From NCBI GenBank assembly GCA_046728935.1, contig JBKPFS010000070.1, positions 1-5,179 on the forward strand: 5,179 nt of DNA, read 5' to 3'. The notes under the pieces were generated by a model. That model saw only the letters and a program-made list of their open reading frames with translations. It was not told the DNA's origin and made no database searches. Below, piece by piece: positions 1-5,093 of the stretch. The translations under genes were made by a program, and so were the position numbers. This DNA is from DATAFO01 sp046728935. GTDB taxonomy: Bacteria; Actinomycetota; Thermoleophilia; Solirubrobacterales; 70-9. How positions within the stretch are numbered: the stretch's first letter is position 1; every line of letters begins with the position of its first letter.

Positions 1-571
1 CCTCGTATCGCGCCGCCCGGCGCACTGGCCTGCGCTTGCCGTGGTAGCCCGCGACCCACACCGGTACGCCCGGCCGCTGGACCGGCCGGGGCAGGAAACG
101 CATGCCGTCGACCGTGTAGTGCTCGCCGCGGTGGTGCACCGCTTCGCCCGCCCAGGCGGCCGCCAGGATCTCGAGCGACTCGTCGAGCATGCTGGCGCGT
201 CGGCGGTCGTCGAGCTCCTCGCCGGTGATCGAGTACTCGCTCGCGAACCGGTCGCTCCCCAGCCCGACGCCGAGCGTCAGTCGGCCGCCGCTGAGCCGGT
301 CGAGCGTCGCCGTTTCCCGGGCGACCTTGACGGGCCTACGCCGAGCGAGCGGGGTGACCATCGGGCCGAGCCGGATTCGCTGTGTGGCCGTGGCCATCGC
401 TGCCAGCGTGATCCACGGGTCGGCCACGTCGACCACGGGCTCCTGGTAGCGCAGGTTGTCCCAGACGAAGACTCCGTGCCAGCCCGCTTCCTCCGCCTCG
501 GCGGACAGGCGTGCGACGACGGCCGGGTCGGCCAGCGCATCGAATAGCGGCAAGAAAAGTCCTGAGCGCAT
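1..571 (-). CDS. Luciferase-like (LLM class) flavin/F420-dependent oxidoreductase, C-terminus cut off by window edge
   Basis: The reverse strand reads from an ATG at 569-571 without a stop to the left edge, giving the first 190 residues; the family is usually about 270-340 residues. The N-terminus MRSGLFLPLFDALADP with the following AEEAGW (about residues 25-31) and VFVWDNL (34-40) is the typical first strand and helix of bacterial luciferase-like TIM-barrel oxidoreductases. Further family signatures are LGPMVTPLARRRPVKVARE (68-86), LDRLSGGRLTLGVGLG (90-105), MLDESLEIL (128-136) and VPVWVAG (169-175). Members use FMN or coenzyme F420 to oxidise or reduce small organic molecules in the cytoplasm; cofactor and substrate cannot be decided here, although F420 is common in actinobacteria. 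No clear Shine-Dalgarno precedes the ATG; the start is chosen because it lies exactly where the family's first beta strand begins. It is transcribed divergently from the KAP NTPase gene. Confidence 0.93.
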   Translation of the reverse strand, partial: MRSGLFLPLFDALADPAVVARLSAEAEEAGWHGVFVWDNLRYQEPVVDVADPWITLAAMATATQRIRLGPMVTPLARRRPVKVARETATLDRLSGGRLTLGVGLGSDRFASEYSITGEELDDRRRASMLDESLEILAAAWAGEAVHHRGEHYTVDGMRFLPRPVQRPGVPVWVAGYHGKRRPVRRAARYE

Positions 572-758
572 GCGAGACAAACGCTACGAGACCGCGGCGA
601 CCAGGTCTGTGTCGGCGGCGGCCCTTGGAACTCGCCCGTGTGGGTGCGTGTGAAGTGGACGCGTTGTGCGACCAGGTCGCGTCTGCGCTCACGGCGTCCT
701 CGACGGGCGGTGCGGCCTATAGCAGCGGACCAATAGCAAGATTCCTGCGCCGGCATGT
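572..758. other. Divergent intergenic region between oxidoreductase and KAP NTPase genes
   Basis: This 187-bp stretch must carry the 5' ends of both divergent genes. I see no convincing -35/-10 pair for either. The best -10-like hexamer toward the KAP gene is TATAGC at 718-723, 35 bases before its ATG, but nothing like TTGACA lies 16-18 bases upstream. No Shine-Dalgarno-like purine run precedes either start codon, so leaderless or weakly initiated translation is possible. No gene is supported inside it. Confidence 0.4.
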
Positions 759-2483
759 ATGTTCGACGTGGCCGTGTCTGTCGATCGCGAGCGCGACGAG
801 ACGGCGGTCCCCGTCTCTCTCGGTAGCGACGCTCCCGTTCCCGTCGGGGCGTTCGGCAGAGGCATCCTCGTAGATGTCCTCGCGGGGCGGCTACAGGCGT
901 GGCACGACTCGATTTATCGGCCGGCGTCTCGAGTGTTTTGGCGGCGATTGCTTGATTGCGGGCTCGGCGCGCTGCGTAGACGGATTCCCGATGAGCCGCC
1001 GTTCTCCGATATCGGCTTGTGTCACCTTGTCCACCTCGATGGCGCATGGGGATCGGGGAAGACCTCCCTGGCTATGTCGCTCGCTGATGAGTTGCGGGCC
1101 GGTGAGTCGACGCGTCCCGACGGTTGGGTCGTGGTCGAGTTTGACGCTCGCGCTCACCAGCGGATCCAGCCGCGGTGGTGGGCGCTACTCAATGCGGTGC
1201 ATCGCGGTGCGATTCAAGAGCTTCGGCGCCGCAGCCGCCGGCGAGCACTCGCCCTGCGCCTGTCTGCCGCGTATTGGAGCCTGCGCGAGGGGCGCGCCGC
1301 CTATCTCGTCCCGATCGTCGGCGCGGCGTGTGTCTTTCTGCTTTGGGATGCCGGGGCGTTCGACAAGGGGCTCAAGGACGTTGGCGAAACGGCCAGTGCG
1401 GTAGCGGCAATTCTCGCCCTGCTCGCGACGATCTGGGGCGCCACTCGCGCCGCGAGCCGTTGGCTTCAGACCGCGTCGGTGGGTGTCGCGCGGCAGCGCG
1501 AGCAGACCGAGGCACGATCGGCGCTTGTTACCAGGCGCTTCGGATCGCTCGTGCGGCGGATCGATCAACCGTTGGCGATCCTCGTGAACGATCTCGATCG
1601 CTGTGAGCCCGGATTCGTCGTGGACCTTCTCGAGGGCATCCAGACTTTCTGGGGTCATGTCCCGGTGGCGTACGTCATTGCTGCCGACGGCAGCTGGTTA
1701 CGCGACTCCTACATCGATGCCTACTCGGAAGCAGCCAGCGACCGGCACCGTCGTGACCCGCTTCTCGGCTGGCGCTTTTATGACGCGGCCTTCGAAGAGA
1801 TCGTCCGGATTCCGGATCGCAGTCGAAGTGGAGCCGCCGCGGCATTCGAAGAGATCATCCGCAGGCCGGATCCCAGTCGAAGTGAAGCCGACGGGGACAC
1901 GGCTACAGATCGTTGTGCAGCGGAGCAGCTGTTTGCGCCGCTCGACACACCCCAATTGATTGTCGACGCCCTTGTCGCGGCGGAGCGCGCCAAGCGAATC
2001 GGTGTCACGGCCCTTCGGCGGTCGGCCCTCCTGCGACTCGACGCCGGCGATGTCCAGACCAAGGTCCAGCATGACGTCAGCATCTACGTGCCTCTCTTAG
2101 AGGCAAACCCGCGCGCCCTGAAGACATTCTTGACCTGGTATCGGACCGACCTAACAACGCTGATTCTCGAAGGCGGTCATCTCGTAGGAAACGACCGTCT
2201 GCTGAAGCAGCTCGCGCTGTGGAGCGTGCTGCGCACGCGCTGGCCTACGCTGGCGGAGTTCCTCGCACGCCGTCCCGACGCTTTCTCGGCAGTCGCGAGC
2301 GCCGTCGCGCGCACGCATCCGCGTGATAGCGGGACCCCGTGGGACGCCGATCTTGCGAAGCTCCTGCGCGAGCGCGATGTTCTGAGCGTGATCGAGGGCA
2401 AGGGTGTTGACGTCGCACTCGACGAGTCCGCGATCCGCGCGATTGTGGGATCACAGCGCACCAGTGACACACCCGGCTACTGA
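759..2483 (+). CDS. KAP family P-loop NTPase, membrane-associated, complete, 574 aa
   Basis: A single 574-residue frame carries the KAP NTPase architecture. Walker A is GAWGSGKTS (residues 95-103), preceded by the strand CHLVHLDG. The next strand and the motif VVVEFDARAHQ (124-134) with the following RWWALLNAV match the KAP region after Walker A. Two hydrophobic segments, about 182-200 and 212-228, sit between Walker A and Walker B, as is characteristic of the family, and predict a membrane hairpin with a cytoplasmic ATPase. Walker B is LAILVNDLDRC (272-282); the usual form is DDLDRC, here NDLDRC. VAYVIAADGSWL (303-314) and NPRALKTFLTWYR (450-462) are further family signatures. Residues 343-378 are an 18-residue tandem duplication. 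KAP NTPases (named for Kidins220/ARMS and PifA) include phage-exclusion proteins; a defence role here is inference. There is an in-frame stop at 720-722 and no ATG between it and 759, so the ATG at 759 is used. No Shine-Dalgarno is seen. Sampled GC is 58-65%, lower than most neighbours. Confidence 0.92.
   Translation: MFDVAVSVDRERDETAVPVSLGSDAPVPVGAFGRGILVDVLAGRLQAWHDSIYRPASRVFWRRLLDCGLGALRRRIPDEPPFSDIGLCHLVHLDGAWGSGKTSLAMSLADELRAGESTRPDGWVVVEFDARAHQRIQPRWWALLNAVHRGAIQELRRRSRRRALALRLSAAYWSLREGRAAYLVPIVGAACVFLLWDAGAFDKGLKDVGETASAVAAILALLATIWGATRAASRWLQTASVGVARQREQTEARSALVTRRFGSLVRRIDQPLAILVNDLDRCEPGFVVDLLEGIQTFWGHVPVAYVIAADGSWLRDSYIDAYSEAASDRHRRDPLLGWRFYDAAFEEIVRIPDRSRSGAAAAFEEIIRRPDPSRSEADGDTATDRCAAEQLFAPLDTPQLIVDALVAAERAKRIGVTALRRSALLRLDAGDVQTKVQHDVSIYVPLLEANPRALKTFLTWYRTDLTTLILEGGHLVGNDRLLKQLALWSVLRTRWPTLAEFLARRPDAFSAVASAVARTHPRDSGTPWDADLAKLLRERDVLSVIEGKGVDVALDESAIRAIVGSQRTSDTPGY
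1785..1892 (+). repeat. 54-bp in-frame tandem duplication inside the KAP NTPase gene
   Basis: Two adjacent 54-bp copies (1785-1838 and 1839-1892) differ at 8 positions by my count (46/54 identical). They encode residues 343-360 and 361-378, starting AAFEEIVRIPDRSRS and AAFEEIIRRPDPSRS. The unit is 18 codons long and in frame, so the protein is not disrupted. The repeated segment resembles the short KAP strand that usually reads like LEKIIQIP, just after the Walker B domain, so a conserved element appears twice. Several of the differences change amino acids, so the copies have begun to diverge. Confidence 0.9.
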
Positions 2484-2934
2484 GCACGCTGCCGCAAGTC
2501 CCACCACCGCTCTCAGGCCTTCCTTCCATGCGCCGCCGCAGCGCCGCAGGCCCGCAGCCGCTTTCGCTCTCGCCTGGTTGCGACACTATCCGCGGCCCCG
2601 CCCACATGGCGGCATGCCCTCTCCGGCGAAACACCGTATTTGAGGCTACCGGCAACCCCTAGTGCTATGGGCACATATGCGGTAGCGACTCACTCGGATC
2701 AGGGCCGAGACCGCTCCTGCTTTCGCTTGCAACGGCAGGAGTACGCCAGGGTTCAGACACCACTGTTGCCACTCGTCCCAGGCGGGAGCGAGTCGGGCGC
2801 CATGCAGACGCTCGCATCTCGCGAGAGGCGGAAGCCAGCTCGTCGTTCGGCGGCGGCCGGTCCGTGACTGGAATGCTGCGATTTCCGGAGCTGCGTGATC
2901 CGGCGCGGGCCGAGTACCGCGACAGGCGTACCGC
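2484..2934. other. Convergent intergenic region, no supportable gene
   Basis: This 451-bp stretch lies between the stop of the plus-strand KAP gene and the stop of the minus-strand endonuclease V-like gene. The KAP reading frame stays open after its TGA until a stop at 2865-2867 (127 codons), but the translation is rich in Arg, Ser, Ala and Pro, shows no motif, and has no ribosome binding site before the ATG at 2640. Reverse frames here are equally featureless. Sampled lines run about 58-68% GC. Small inverted repeats occur (a stem at 2714-2741, the palindrome TCTCGCGAGA at 2817-2826), but there is no stem followed by a T run. Confidence 0.6.
2714..2741. repeat. Inverted repeat, possible weak hairpin between convergent genes
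   Basis: CTCCTGC (2714-2720) is the exact reverse complement of GCAGGAG (2735-2741), with a 14-base loop. It lies between two convergent genes, where a bidirectional terminator could be expected. There is no T run on either side, so it is not a standard intrinsic terminator and may be chance. Confidence 0.25.
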
Positions 2935-3621
2935 TCAAGAGCGCCCAGCGGAGAGTTCATCTTCGGCGCGCGACACTCGCGCGAGCCTCCGCGCGGCCCG
3001 CAGCGGCTCGGGCGTCCGCGTCCTTCGCGCCGAGGCCAGTACGACGGCGCGCGCCGTCGCCGCGTCGGTGCGCCAGCCAGGGTGGACCGCCAGCGGGCGC
3101 GCGCCTTGCCGCGTGCGGAGCCAGCAGGCCACGGGCTCGCCGCCGAGCAGGAGAGCGCTGCTGGCACCCCGCTCTTCCCCCTCGGGCCACGCGCCCACAG
3201 CGAGCAACGGCCGGTGCGTCACCCCGACCGTCGGCAGGTCGAGCACCGCGCCCAGGTGGAGCGCCAGGCCGCCGCCGCGCGGGTGGTCGCGACCCGTCGC
3301 GTCGACCAGGACGACGTCCGGCGGATGCCGCAGCGCCCGCAGCGCGGCCTCGAGCAGCCGCCCCTCGCGGAGGGCGAGCAGCCCTGGCGCGTAGGGCGCG
3401 CCGGCCGATCCGCGGACGACCGCGGCGTCCTCCTCCGTCGCGGCGGCCACCCACGCGGGGTCGCCCGCCGCCCCGCGTCCGGTCCGCCCGCGCGGGAAGC
3501 AGACGAAGCAGCCGGCGACCACTGTGCCCTCGGCGAACGACCAGGGCGGGGGCTCCGCCCTGGCCAGCAGCTCCTGCTCGCGCTCGAGCTCGGCCGCCGT
3601 CCGAGGCCATTCGCGCGGCAT
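2935..3621 (-). CDS. Divergent endonuclease V-like protein lacking canonical active-site residues
   Basis: The 228-residue product has endonuclease V's length and order of motifs. The family cleaves nucleic acid near deoxyinosine or inosine, a product of adenine deamination. Matches include PYAPGLLALREG (76-87; canonical PYIPGFLSFREY), PDVVLVDATGRDHPR (101-115; canonical PDLVFVDGHGISHPR), LHLGAVLDLPTVGV (121-134), a C-terminal WLRTRQGARPLAVHPGWR (167-184) and RTPEPLRAARRLA (202-214). Glu86 and Asp107 align with canonical acidic residues (Glu89 and Asp110 in well-studied members). The first canonical metal Asp, in the GVDV/GADV strand (Asp35 in E. coli Nfi), is Phe39 here (VAGCFVCF). The conserved GHR reads GWR (Trp183), and the Lys after IGVA reads His136. 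As I recall, related actinobacterial proteins share GCFVCF, so this looks like a subfamily rather than a decayed gene; activity is uncertain. The ATG is supported by GGAAG nine bases upstream. GC is the highest in the window (about 78-82% in sampled lines). Confidence 0.85.
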   Translation of the reverse strand: MPREWPRTAAELEREQELLARAEPPPWSFAEGTVVAGCFVCFPRGRTGRGAAGDPAWVAAATEEDAAVVRGSAGAPYAPGLLALREGRLLEAALRALRHPPDVVLVDATGRDHPRGGGLALHLGAVLDLPTVGVTHRPLLAVGAWPEGEERGASSALLLGGEPVACWLRTRQGARPLAVHPGWRTDAATARAVVLASARRTRTPEPLRAARRLARVSRAEDELSAGRS

Positions 3622-3630
3622 GCCGACAGT

Positions 3631-3635
3631 CTTCC
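3631..3635 (-). promoter_or_regulatory. Ribosome binding site of the endonuclease V-like gene
   Basis: On the minus strand GGAAG lies nine bases upstream of the ATG at 3619-3621. The same sequence and spacing occur before the ATG at 4165 of the neighbouring SRPBCC gene, which supports both start choices. Confidence 0.5.
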
Positions 3636-3636
3636 G

Positions 3637-3715
3637 CTCGCCGACGAGGCGCGGCGTCCATTCGGCTGTTCGCTTCGACGGTCGTCGCCACTCAGCTGCT
3701 CGACCGGTCGGCGAG
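3637..3715. repeat. Spaced 9-bp inverted repeat upstream of the endonuclease V-like gene
   Basis: CTCGCCGAC (3637-3645) and its exact reverse complement GTCGGCGAG (3707-3715) flank 61 bases in the gap between the SRPBCC stop and the endonuclease V-like start. The right arm overlaps the end of a perfect palindrome CGACCGGTCG at 3701-3710. Both could be protein-binding sites, but in DNA this GC-rich such matches also arise by chance. Confidence 0.3.
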
Positions 3716-3742
3716 GGACGGTGGACCCGGCCTCGCGCCCGG

Positions 3743-4165
3743 TCAGCTGCCTTCGAGGAGGGCAGCGAGGTCTCCGAGCGCCGTCCTCCACGCCACCTCC
3801 GCGCTGGCGGCGTGATCGCCGGAGATCGGTTCTTCGATGACCGTCACGTCGGTCGTGTCGGGCGAGCGTTCGGTGAATTCCACGGTTACGAGTGTCTCGG
3901 ACTTTGTCCCGGGCTCGGGTCCGTCGTAGTTCCAGGTCATGACGAGCCGCTCGTCGGGGACGAATTCGCGGTACTCGCCGCTCACGACGTGTCGGCCGCT
4001 GTCGTCGATCGTGACTTGCCGGTAGTGGCCACCTGGTCGAGGATCGGCCGTGAAGTCGTTGACGCCCCAGCGGGTCATGAGCTCTGGTTGTGTCCACGCC
4101 GCGAACACGTCGTGCCTAGGGACGCCGACGGTGCGGACCGCCCGCACCGACGTTCGGTCTGCCAT
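3743..4165 (-). CDS. SRPBCC / AHSA1-like (START-fold) domain protein
   Basis: A 140-residue protein (142 if the ATG at 4171 is used) that is entirely one AHSA1-type SRPBCC domain, a helix-grip fold with a hydrophobic cavity. Signatures, numbered from the shorter start, are VPRHDVFAAWTQPELMTRWG (about 15-34), the glycine turn PGGHYR (44-49), SGEYREFVPDERLVMTWNY (about 62-80), SETLVTVEFTE (89-99) and the C-terminal helix VAWRTALGDLAALLEG. The family takes its name from the C-terminal domain of the Hsp90 co-chaperone Aha1, but free-standing bacterial members are of mostly unknown function; some bind lipids or small hydrophobic ligands. No catalytic residues can be assigned. The start at 4165 is preferred because GGAAG lies nine bases upstream of it but only three from the ATG at 4171. 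It lies 168 bp downstream of pcm and 121 bp upstream of the endonuclease V-like gene, all on the same strand. Confidence 0.9.
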   Translation of the reverse strand: MADRTSVRAVRTVGVPRHDVFAAWTQPELMTRWGVNDFTADPRPGGHYRQVTIDDSGRHVVSGEYREFVPDERLVMTWNYDGPEPGTKSETLVTVEFTERSPDTTDVTVIEEPISGDHAASAEVAWRTALGDLAALLEGS

Positions 4166-4174
4166 TGGCATCGA

Positions 4175-4179
4175 CTTCC
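4175..4179 (-). promoter_or_regulatory. Ribosome binding site deciding the SRPBCC start
   Basis: The minus-strand GGAAG lies nine bases before the ATG at 4163-4165 and three before the ATG at 4169-4171. Normal spacing favours the downstream ATG. Confidence 0.45.
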
Positions 4180-4189
4180 GGGGTCTGGC

Positions 4190-4222
4190 CTACCCGACGC
4201 CAAGCGCCGCCACACACGACAT
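4190..4222 (-). CDS. Possible 10-residue leader ORF upstream of the SRPBCC gene
   Basis: On the minus strand a textbook Shine-Dalgarno TAAGGAGG (4234-4241) is followed 11 bases later by ATG (4220-4222) and a short ORF encoding MSCVAALGVG, ending in TAG (4190-4192). It ends 24 bases before the preferred SRPBCC start codon. The ATG is in frame with the SRPBCC gene; only the TAG separates them. It could be a leader peptide, an upstream start lost to a stop mutation, or a chance purine run. The 11-base spacing is longer than optimal, and the peptide shows no run of regulatory codons such as repeated Trp or His. Confidence 0.3.
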   Translation of the reverse strand: MSCVAALGVG

Positions 4223-4233
4223 CGAGCCCGTCC

Positions 4234-4241
4234 CCTCCTTA
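4234..4241 (-). promoter_or_regulatory. Consensus Shine-Dalgarno sequence in the pcm-SRPBCC gap
   Basis: TAAGGAGG on the minus strand is the only near-perfect anti-16S match noticed in the window. It lies 68 bases before the SRPBCC start at 4165, too far to serve it directly. The only ATG at roughly suitable distance opens the 10-codon ORF at 4190-4222. Confidence 0.45.
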
Positions 4242-4245
4242 CTGC

Positions 4246-4262
4246 CTGTCGAGGGTCGACAG
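4246..4262. repeat. Perfect 17-bp inverted repeat, candidate operator or hairpin
   Basis: CTGTCGAGGGTCGACAG consists of two exact 7-bp complementary arms around GGG. It lies 71 bp past the pcm stop and 80 bp before the next gene, just upstream of the TAAGGAGG sequence. As RNA on the minus strand it would form a 7-bp stem with a 3-base loop, without a following U run, so intrinsic termination is unlikely. A site for a dimeric repressor, or a 5'-UTR hairpin, is equally possible. Confidence 0.45.
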
Positions 4263-4315
4263 TCTGCGCCGATGCTCGACCGCGACCGCTCTCGCTGAGG
4301 TGGTCTCCGCCGTGG

Positions 4316-4333
4316 GCTGCTTGTCGTCGCAGC
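4316..4333 (-). terminator. Weak hairpin directly after the pcm stop codon
   Basis: GCTGC (4316-4320) and GCAGC (4329-4333) can pair around an 8-base loop, directly abutting the pcm stop codon at 4334-4336. The stem is only 5 bp and no T run follows on the minus strand, so it would not terminate efficiently by itself. Confidence 0.15.
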
Positions 4334-5050
4334 TCAATTGCGGGGATCGCTGCCGACGCCGTACCGTCCCTGCAGCGAGACGTACAACACGTCCGCGACG
4401 CTCTTGCGCCAGACGTTTTCGACGGTCTTCCCGAGAAGGGTCAGTCGCTGGTGCGTACCTTCGATGACGGGCGCGATCAGCCGGCCGTGTACGGCGAGCT
4501 GCTCGATCAGTGGCCGCGGGACATCGGGGCAGGCCGCCGTGATGCAAATCCGGTCGTAGCGGGCGTGCTCGGGGTCCCCGAGGCCGCCGTCGCCGTGAAT
4601 GAGGACGATGTCTGTGTAGCCCGCCCGCTCCAGGTTCTCCCGGGCGAATGCCAGCGTCGTGGCGTCGATGTCGATGGCCACGACCAGACCCTCGCGACCC
4701 ACTACCTCCCGGGCCAGCGCTGTGCCGTAGCCCGACCCGACGCCAACCTCTAGGAACCGGTGGCCCTCGTCGAGGCCGAGCGGCTCGTAGAAGAGTGGAT
4801 AGCTGTGCGGGCACGAGATCGTGGCTCGCTCGCCTGGGAGAGGCAGCGGGATCTCTGCGTAGGCGTGGTCGCGGTAGCCAGACGGGATGAAGTCCTCGCG
4901 CCGCACGGTGAGCATTGCCCGGCGCAGCCGCTCGGAGCGAAGAAGCCCACGCCGCTCGAGCTCCTCGACCTTCGCTTCGCGCTCCCGCCGCAGGTCCGCG
5001 TCGCTCTTGACCGGTCGACTCGGCAGCGGAATCAGCCACCCGCTGGTCAT
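4334..5050 (-). CDS. pcm: Protein-L-isoaspartate O-methyltransferase (Pcm-like)
   Basis: The product matches protein-L-isoaspartate methyltransferase, a cytosolic enzyme that methylates isoaspartyl residues formed by Asn deamidation or Asp isomerisation, starting their conversion back to Asp. Numbered from the ATG at 5048-5050 (238 residues), the N-terminal helix REAKVEELERRGLLRSERLRRAM leads into VRREDFIP and the Pcm substrate loop ATISCPHS (76-83; canonical form QTISQP). The SAM-binding motif I is FLEVGVGSGYGTALA (99-113); GDGGLG (153-158), YDRICITAACPDVP (165-178) and HGRLIAPV (188-195) are the later methyltransferase motifs, and the C-terminal helical stretch is present. The frame is open to an ATG at 5156-5158, but the extra 36 residues are Arg/Ser-rich, lack family similarity, and would overlap a likely upstream gene end at 5094. 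I therefore choose the ATG at 5050. No strong Shine-Dalgarno precedes it. It is probably the first of three co-oriented genes. Confidence 0.9.
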   Translation of the reverse strand: MTSGWLIPLPSRPVKSDADLRREREAKVEELERRGLLRSERLRRAMLTVRREDFIPSGYRDHAYAEIPLPLPGERATISCPHSYPLFYEPLGLDEGHRFLEVGVGSGYGTALAREVVGREGLVVAIDIDATTLAFARENLERAGYTDIVLIHGDGGLGDPEHARYDRICITAACPDVPRPLIEQLAVHGRLIAPVIEGTHQRLTLLGKTVENVWRKSVADVLYVSLQGRYGVGSDPRN

Positions 5051-5093
5051 CGGCGCAAGCGACCCGAGGCGGCCCCGGTGCACCAGTAGAGCG

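Noticed and set aside
277..1047. 256-codon minus-strand frame spanning the divergent promoter region
   Set aside because: It overlaps both the oxidoreductase and the KAP N-terminus and translates to a low-complexity Arg-rich sequence without family features.
2711..2742. Stem suggestive of a tRNA or intrinsic terminator
   Set aside because: No cloverleaf, no T-loop GTTCGAATC-like box, and no T run; only a 7-bp inverted repeat can be supported.
2640..2867. 75-codon plus-strand ORF after the KAP gene
   Set aside because: No ribosome binding site, no recognisable motif, Arg/Ser/Pro-rich composition; kept only as a note on the open KAP frame.
2957..3691. Long minus-strand frame overlapping the endonuclease V-like gene
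   Set aside because: Its translation is an Arg/Ala/Gly-rich low-complexity chain, while the overlapping frame has clear endonuclease V motifs; it is a GC-rich shadow.
3524..4753. 409-codon plus-strand frame
   Set aside because: It lies antisense to the SRPBCC and pcm genes and shows no motif; its length comes from high GC depleting stop codons.
4239..5039. 266-codon minus-strand frame over pcm
   Set aside because: It is Arg/Pro/Ala-rich and the overlapping frame contains the SAM-binding and Pcm motifs.
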